A stretch of DNA of 64,000 nucleotides, taken from positions 39,668,116 to 39,732,115 of the forward strand of contig NC_058190.1 in the NCBI RefSeq assembly GCF_907165205.1. Reading direction: 5' to 3'. Every line of letters starts with the position of its first letter. Positions within the stretch are counted from its first letter, which is position 1. This DNA comes from Coccinella septempunctata. Lineage: Eukaryota; Arthropoda; Insecta; Coleoptera; Coccinellidae. Positions 60,652 through 64,000 of this stretch are shown one piece after another. Under the pieces are notes generated by a model. The model was not told where the DNA came from and searched no databases. It saw nothing but the letters and a program-made list of their open reading frames with translations. The translations under genes and the position numbers were made by a program.

Positions 60652-63411
60652 TCTGGTGTAGTTTTCCACCATCGATCGATAAACATTCCGAAATGTGGGG
60701 AAGTTGTGAGTTTTGAACTCCAACTGGGTTAACGATACGGTTCGGGAAAATTAATCGGTAAATACGCGAATTCGGGAAACGAGACAAACAATAGAAACAT
60801 GTTAGAGGGTGGGCTTGATGCATTGTTGCATCATCGATCGAATATCTGGTGTAGTATTCCACCATCGATCGATAACCATTCCGAAATTTTGGAGTTTTGA
60901 ATTCCAACTCGGGAAACGATTCGGTTCGGGAAATTTAATCGGTAAATTCGCGAATTCGGGAAACGAGACAAACAATAGGAACATGTTTGAGGGTGGGCTT
61001 GATGCATTGTTGCATCATCGATCAAATTACTGGTGTAGTCTTCCTCCATCGATCGATATAATCATTCCGAAATTTGGGGAAGTTGTGAGTTTTGAACTCC
61101 AACTCGGAAAACGATACGGTTCGGGAAAATTAATCGGTAAATACGCGAATTCGGGAAGCGAGACAAACAATAGGAACATGTTTAAGGGTGGGCTTGATGT
61201 ATTGTTGCATCATCGATCGAATAACTGGTGCATTATTCCACCATTGATCGATAATCATTCCGAAATTTGGGAGTTTTGAACTCCAACTCGGGAAACGACT
61301 CGGTTCGGGAAAATTAATCGGTAAATTCGCGAATTCGGGAAACGAGACAAACAATAGCAACATGTTAAAGGGTGGGCTTGATGCATTGTTGCATCATCGA
61401 TCGAATAACTGGTGAAGTATTCCACCATCGATCGATAATCATTCCGAAATTTGGGAGTTTTGAACTCCAACTCGGGAAAAGACTCGATTCGGGAAAATTT
61501 ATCGGTGAATACGCGAATTCGGGAAACGAGACAAACAATTGGAACATGTTAAAGGGTGGGCTTGATGCATTGTTGCATCATCGATCGAATAACTGGTGTA
61601 GTATTCCACCATCGATCGATAATCATTCCGAAATTTGGGAGTTTTGAACTCCAACTCGGGAAAAGACTCGATTCGGGAAAATTTATCGGTAAATACGCGA
61701 ATTCGGGAAACTAGACAAACAATTGGAACATGTTAAAGGGTGGGCTTGATGCATTGTTGCATCATCGATCGAATAACTGGTGTAGTATTCCACCATCGAT
61801 AGGTAATCATTCCGAAATTTGGGAGTTTTGAACTCCAACTCGGGAAACGACTCGGTTCGGGAAAATTAATCGGTAAATTCGCGAATTCGGGGAGAGATAC
61901 AAACAATAGGAACATGTTAAAGGGTGCGCTTGATGCATTGTTGCATCATCGATCGAATAACTGGTGTAGTATTCCACCATCGATCGATAATCATTCCGAA
62001 ATTTGGGAGTTTTGAACTCCAACTCGGGAAAAGACTCGATTCGGGAAAATTTATCGGTAAATACGCGAATTCGGGAAACGAGACAAACAATAGGAACACG
62101 TTTAAGGGTGGGCTTGATGCATTGTTGCATCATCGATCGAATAACTGGTGTAGTATTCCACCATCGATCGATAATCATTCCGAAATTTGGGAGTTTTGAA
62201 CTCCAACTCGGGAAACGACTCGGTTCGGGAAAATTAATCGGTAAATACGCGAATTCGGGAAACGAGACAAACAATAGCAACATGTTAAAGGGTGGGCTTG
62301 ATACATTGTTGCATCATGGATCGAATAACTGGTGTAGTATTCCACCATCGATCGATAATCATTCCGAAATTTGGGAGTTTTGAACTCCAACTCGGGAAAA
62401 GACTCGATTCGGGAAAATTTATCGGTAAATACGCGAATTCGGGAAACGAGACAAACAATAGGAACATGTTAAAGGGTGGGCTTGATGCATTGTTGCATCA
62501 TCGATCGAATAACTGGTGTAGTATTCCACCATCGATCGATAATCATTCCGAAATTTTGGAGTTTTGAATTCCAACTCGGGAAACGACTCGGTTCAGGAAA
62601 ATTAATCGGTAAATTCGCGAATTCATGAAAAGAGACAAACAATAGCGACATGTTAAAGGGTGGGCTTGATGCATTGTTGCATCATCGATCGAAGAACTGG
62701 TGTAGTATTCCACCATCGATCGATAATCATTCCGAAATTTGGGAGTTTTGAACTCCAACTCGGGAAAAGACTCGATTCGGGAAAATTTATCGGTAAATAC
62801 GCGAATTCGGGAAACGAGACAAACAATAGGAACATGTTAAAGGGTGGGCTTGATGCATTGTTGCATCATCGATCGAAGAACTGGTGTAGTATTCCACCAT
62901 CGATCGATAATCATTCCGAAATTTGGGAGTTTTGAACTCCAACTCGGGAAAAGACTCGATTCGGGAAAATTTATCGGTAAATACGCGAATTCGGGAAACG
63001 AGACAAACAATAAGAACATGTTAAAGGGTGGGCTTGATGCATTGTTGCATCATCGATCGAATAACTGGTGTAGTATTCCACCATCGATCGATTATCATTC
63101 CGAAATTTGGGGAATATGTGAGTTTTGAACTTCATCTCGGGAAACGATTCGGTTCGGGAAAATTAATCGGTAAATACGCAAATACGGGAAACGAGAGAAA
63201 CAATAGAAACATGTTAAAGGGTGGGCTTGATGCATTGTTGCATCATCGATCGAATAACTGGTGTAGTATTCCACCATGGATCGATAATCATTCAGAAATT
63301 TGGGAAGTTCAGAGTTTTGAACTCCAACTCGGTTAAGGGGAAAATTAATCGGTTAATACGCGAATTCGGGAAACGAGAAAAAAAATAGAAACATGTTGAA
63401 AAGTGGGTTTG
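60652..63411. repeat. second satellite, block C: mixed 193- and 184-bp monomers
   Basis: About 15 monomers. From about 61260 to 63000 most are 184 bp, because 9 bp are missing between AAATTTGGG and AGTTTTGAA. Alternating variants (GGAAAAGACTCGATTC against GGAAACGACTCGGTTC) form a 368-bp dimer. The block closes with the same two altered monomers as block B, 3352 bp downstream of them. Confidence 0.93.
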
Positions 63412-64000
63412 ATATATCGATCTCGACGGTTATTCGATATCATAGAAGATAATGGTGCTTCAAGAAGTACCTAAGTAGTAGTTTATTCCTTATGTCATGG
63501 TTCTTATAGAGAGGTAACTTCTAGAAACTCTTGTATAAGCGCTCAAGAATGAGGCATTCATGCACCTCTTTCCAAGGAGTAAATCCTAAGGCTGCATCCA
63601 TATTTTGCGTTTGTGTACCGAGCGGTCTTGCCAATCAGCTCACAAAGGCATAATGTGGATGCAGCGTAAGAACCATGAAAATGGTGGTTTTATACGGCAT
63701 TCCTAGAAACTCGGGTCAATGTCATGGAAGAAACAGAGATTCGCCCGTCTGACAGATGGCGAATCCCCGTTAGTTCCAAATTTTCGGCCATAGTTCTAGA
63801 GAATTCCTCATAAACTCATCATGACTCTTACGAGTCACGAGTACCAGTATGAGGATGTCGGTTAGACCCACCACCTACTGATATTAGGTTCAGTGGACTG
63901 CCTGTCATTCCACACCTATTGAAAGTGCGCTCAGTGGGCTGTCATCCGGGGCTAGGTATATATGTATTAAAAGGAATTTTTGCATGCTATGCTTTCGAAT
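63412..64000. repeat. 590-bp hairpin module, copy 3 (cut by window end)
   Basis: It matches copies 1 and 2, and is closer to copy 2. The window ends within its right inverted terminus, so the satellite probably continues beyond. Confidence 0.92.

Noticed and set aside
54166..63336. Dozens of overlapping 60-158-codon frames on both strands
   Set aside because: All repeat with the 193/184-bp monomer period and shift frame with it (193 and 184 are not multiples of 3). Products of satellite repetition.

Overview
This 64 kb window is nuclear DNA of an insect. Genes carry GT-AG introns, are AT-rich, and include two insect-type gustatory receptors, a LOTUS-domain germline-type gene and a TIL-domain protease inhibitor. 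The order cannot be fixed from sequence alone; a beetle or similar neopteran would fit. There are no bacterial or viral genes.

Gene-bearing part (about 1-28.3 kb). From left to right: a two-exon LOTUS gene with a long disordered tail (+, 1665-5483); gustatory receptor 1 (+, 8 exons, 6770-10886); cytosolic peptide:N-glycanase (-, 8 visible exons, 11772-16909); gustatory receptor 2 (+, 6 exons, 17976-20357); pyroglutamyl-peptidase I (-, 3 exons, 21182-22644); a FASTK/RAP mitochondrial RNA-binding protein (+, 3 exons, 24052-26212); and a secreted two-domain TIL inhibitor (-, 3 exons, 26378-28313). Every exon junction listed was checked for GT/AG and reading phase. The genes are functionally unrelated, except that the two receptors share one 3' exon layout and are probably paralogues. 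Introns and gaps hold small foldback elements, a four-copy dispersed repeat and a broken IS630/Tc1-mariner-type transposase.

Satellite part (about 29.4-64 kb). A 22 kb tandem array of about 73 monomers of ~302 bp runs from 29.4 to 51.5 kb, with clear higher-order repeats of two, three, four and five monomers and divergent edge monomers. A 2.6 kb segment with near-perfect 38-bp terminal inverted repeats (51644-54259) follows, and carries a nested 1.14 kb foldback element. A second, unrelated satellite of 193/184-bp monomers then fills 54.3-64 kb. It is interrupted three times by the same ~590-bp module, which has short terminal inverted repeats and a nested hairpin, giving a composite higher-order unit of 2.9-3.4 kb. 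This looks like the edge of pericentromeric or other heterochromatin next to euchromatic genes (inference).

The least ordinary material is the composite second satellite with its hairpin module, the TIR segment between the two satellites, and the small telomere-motif foldback family. No wholly new protein system was found.
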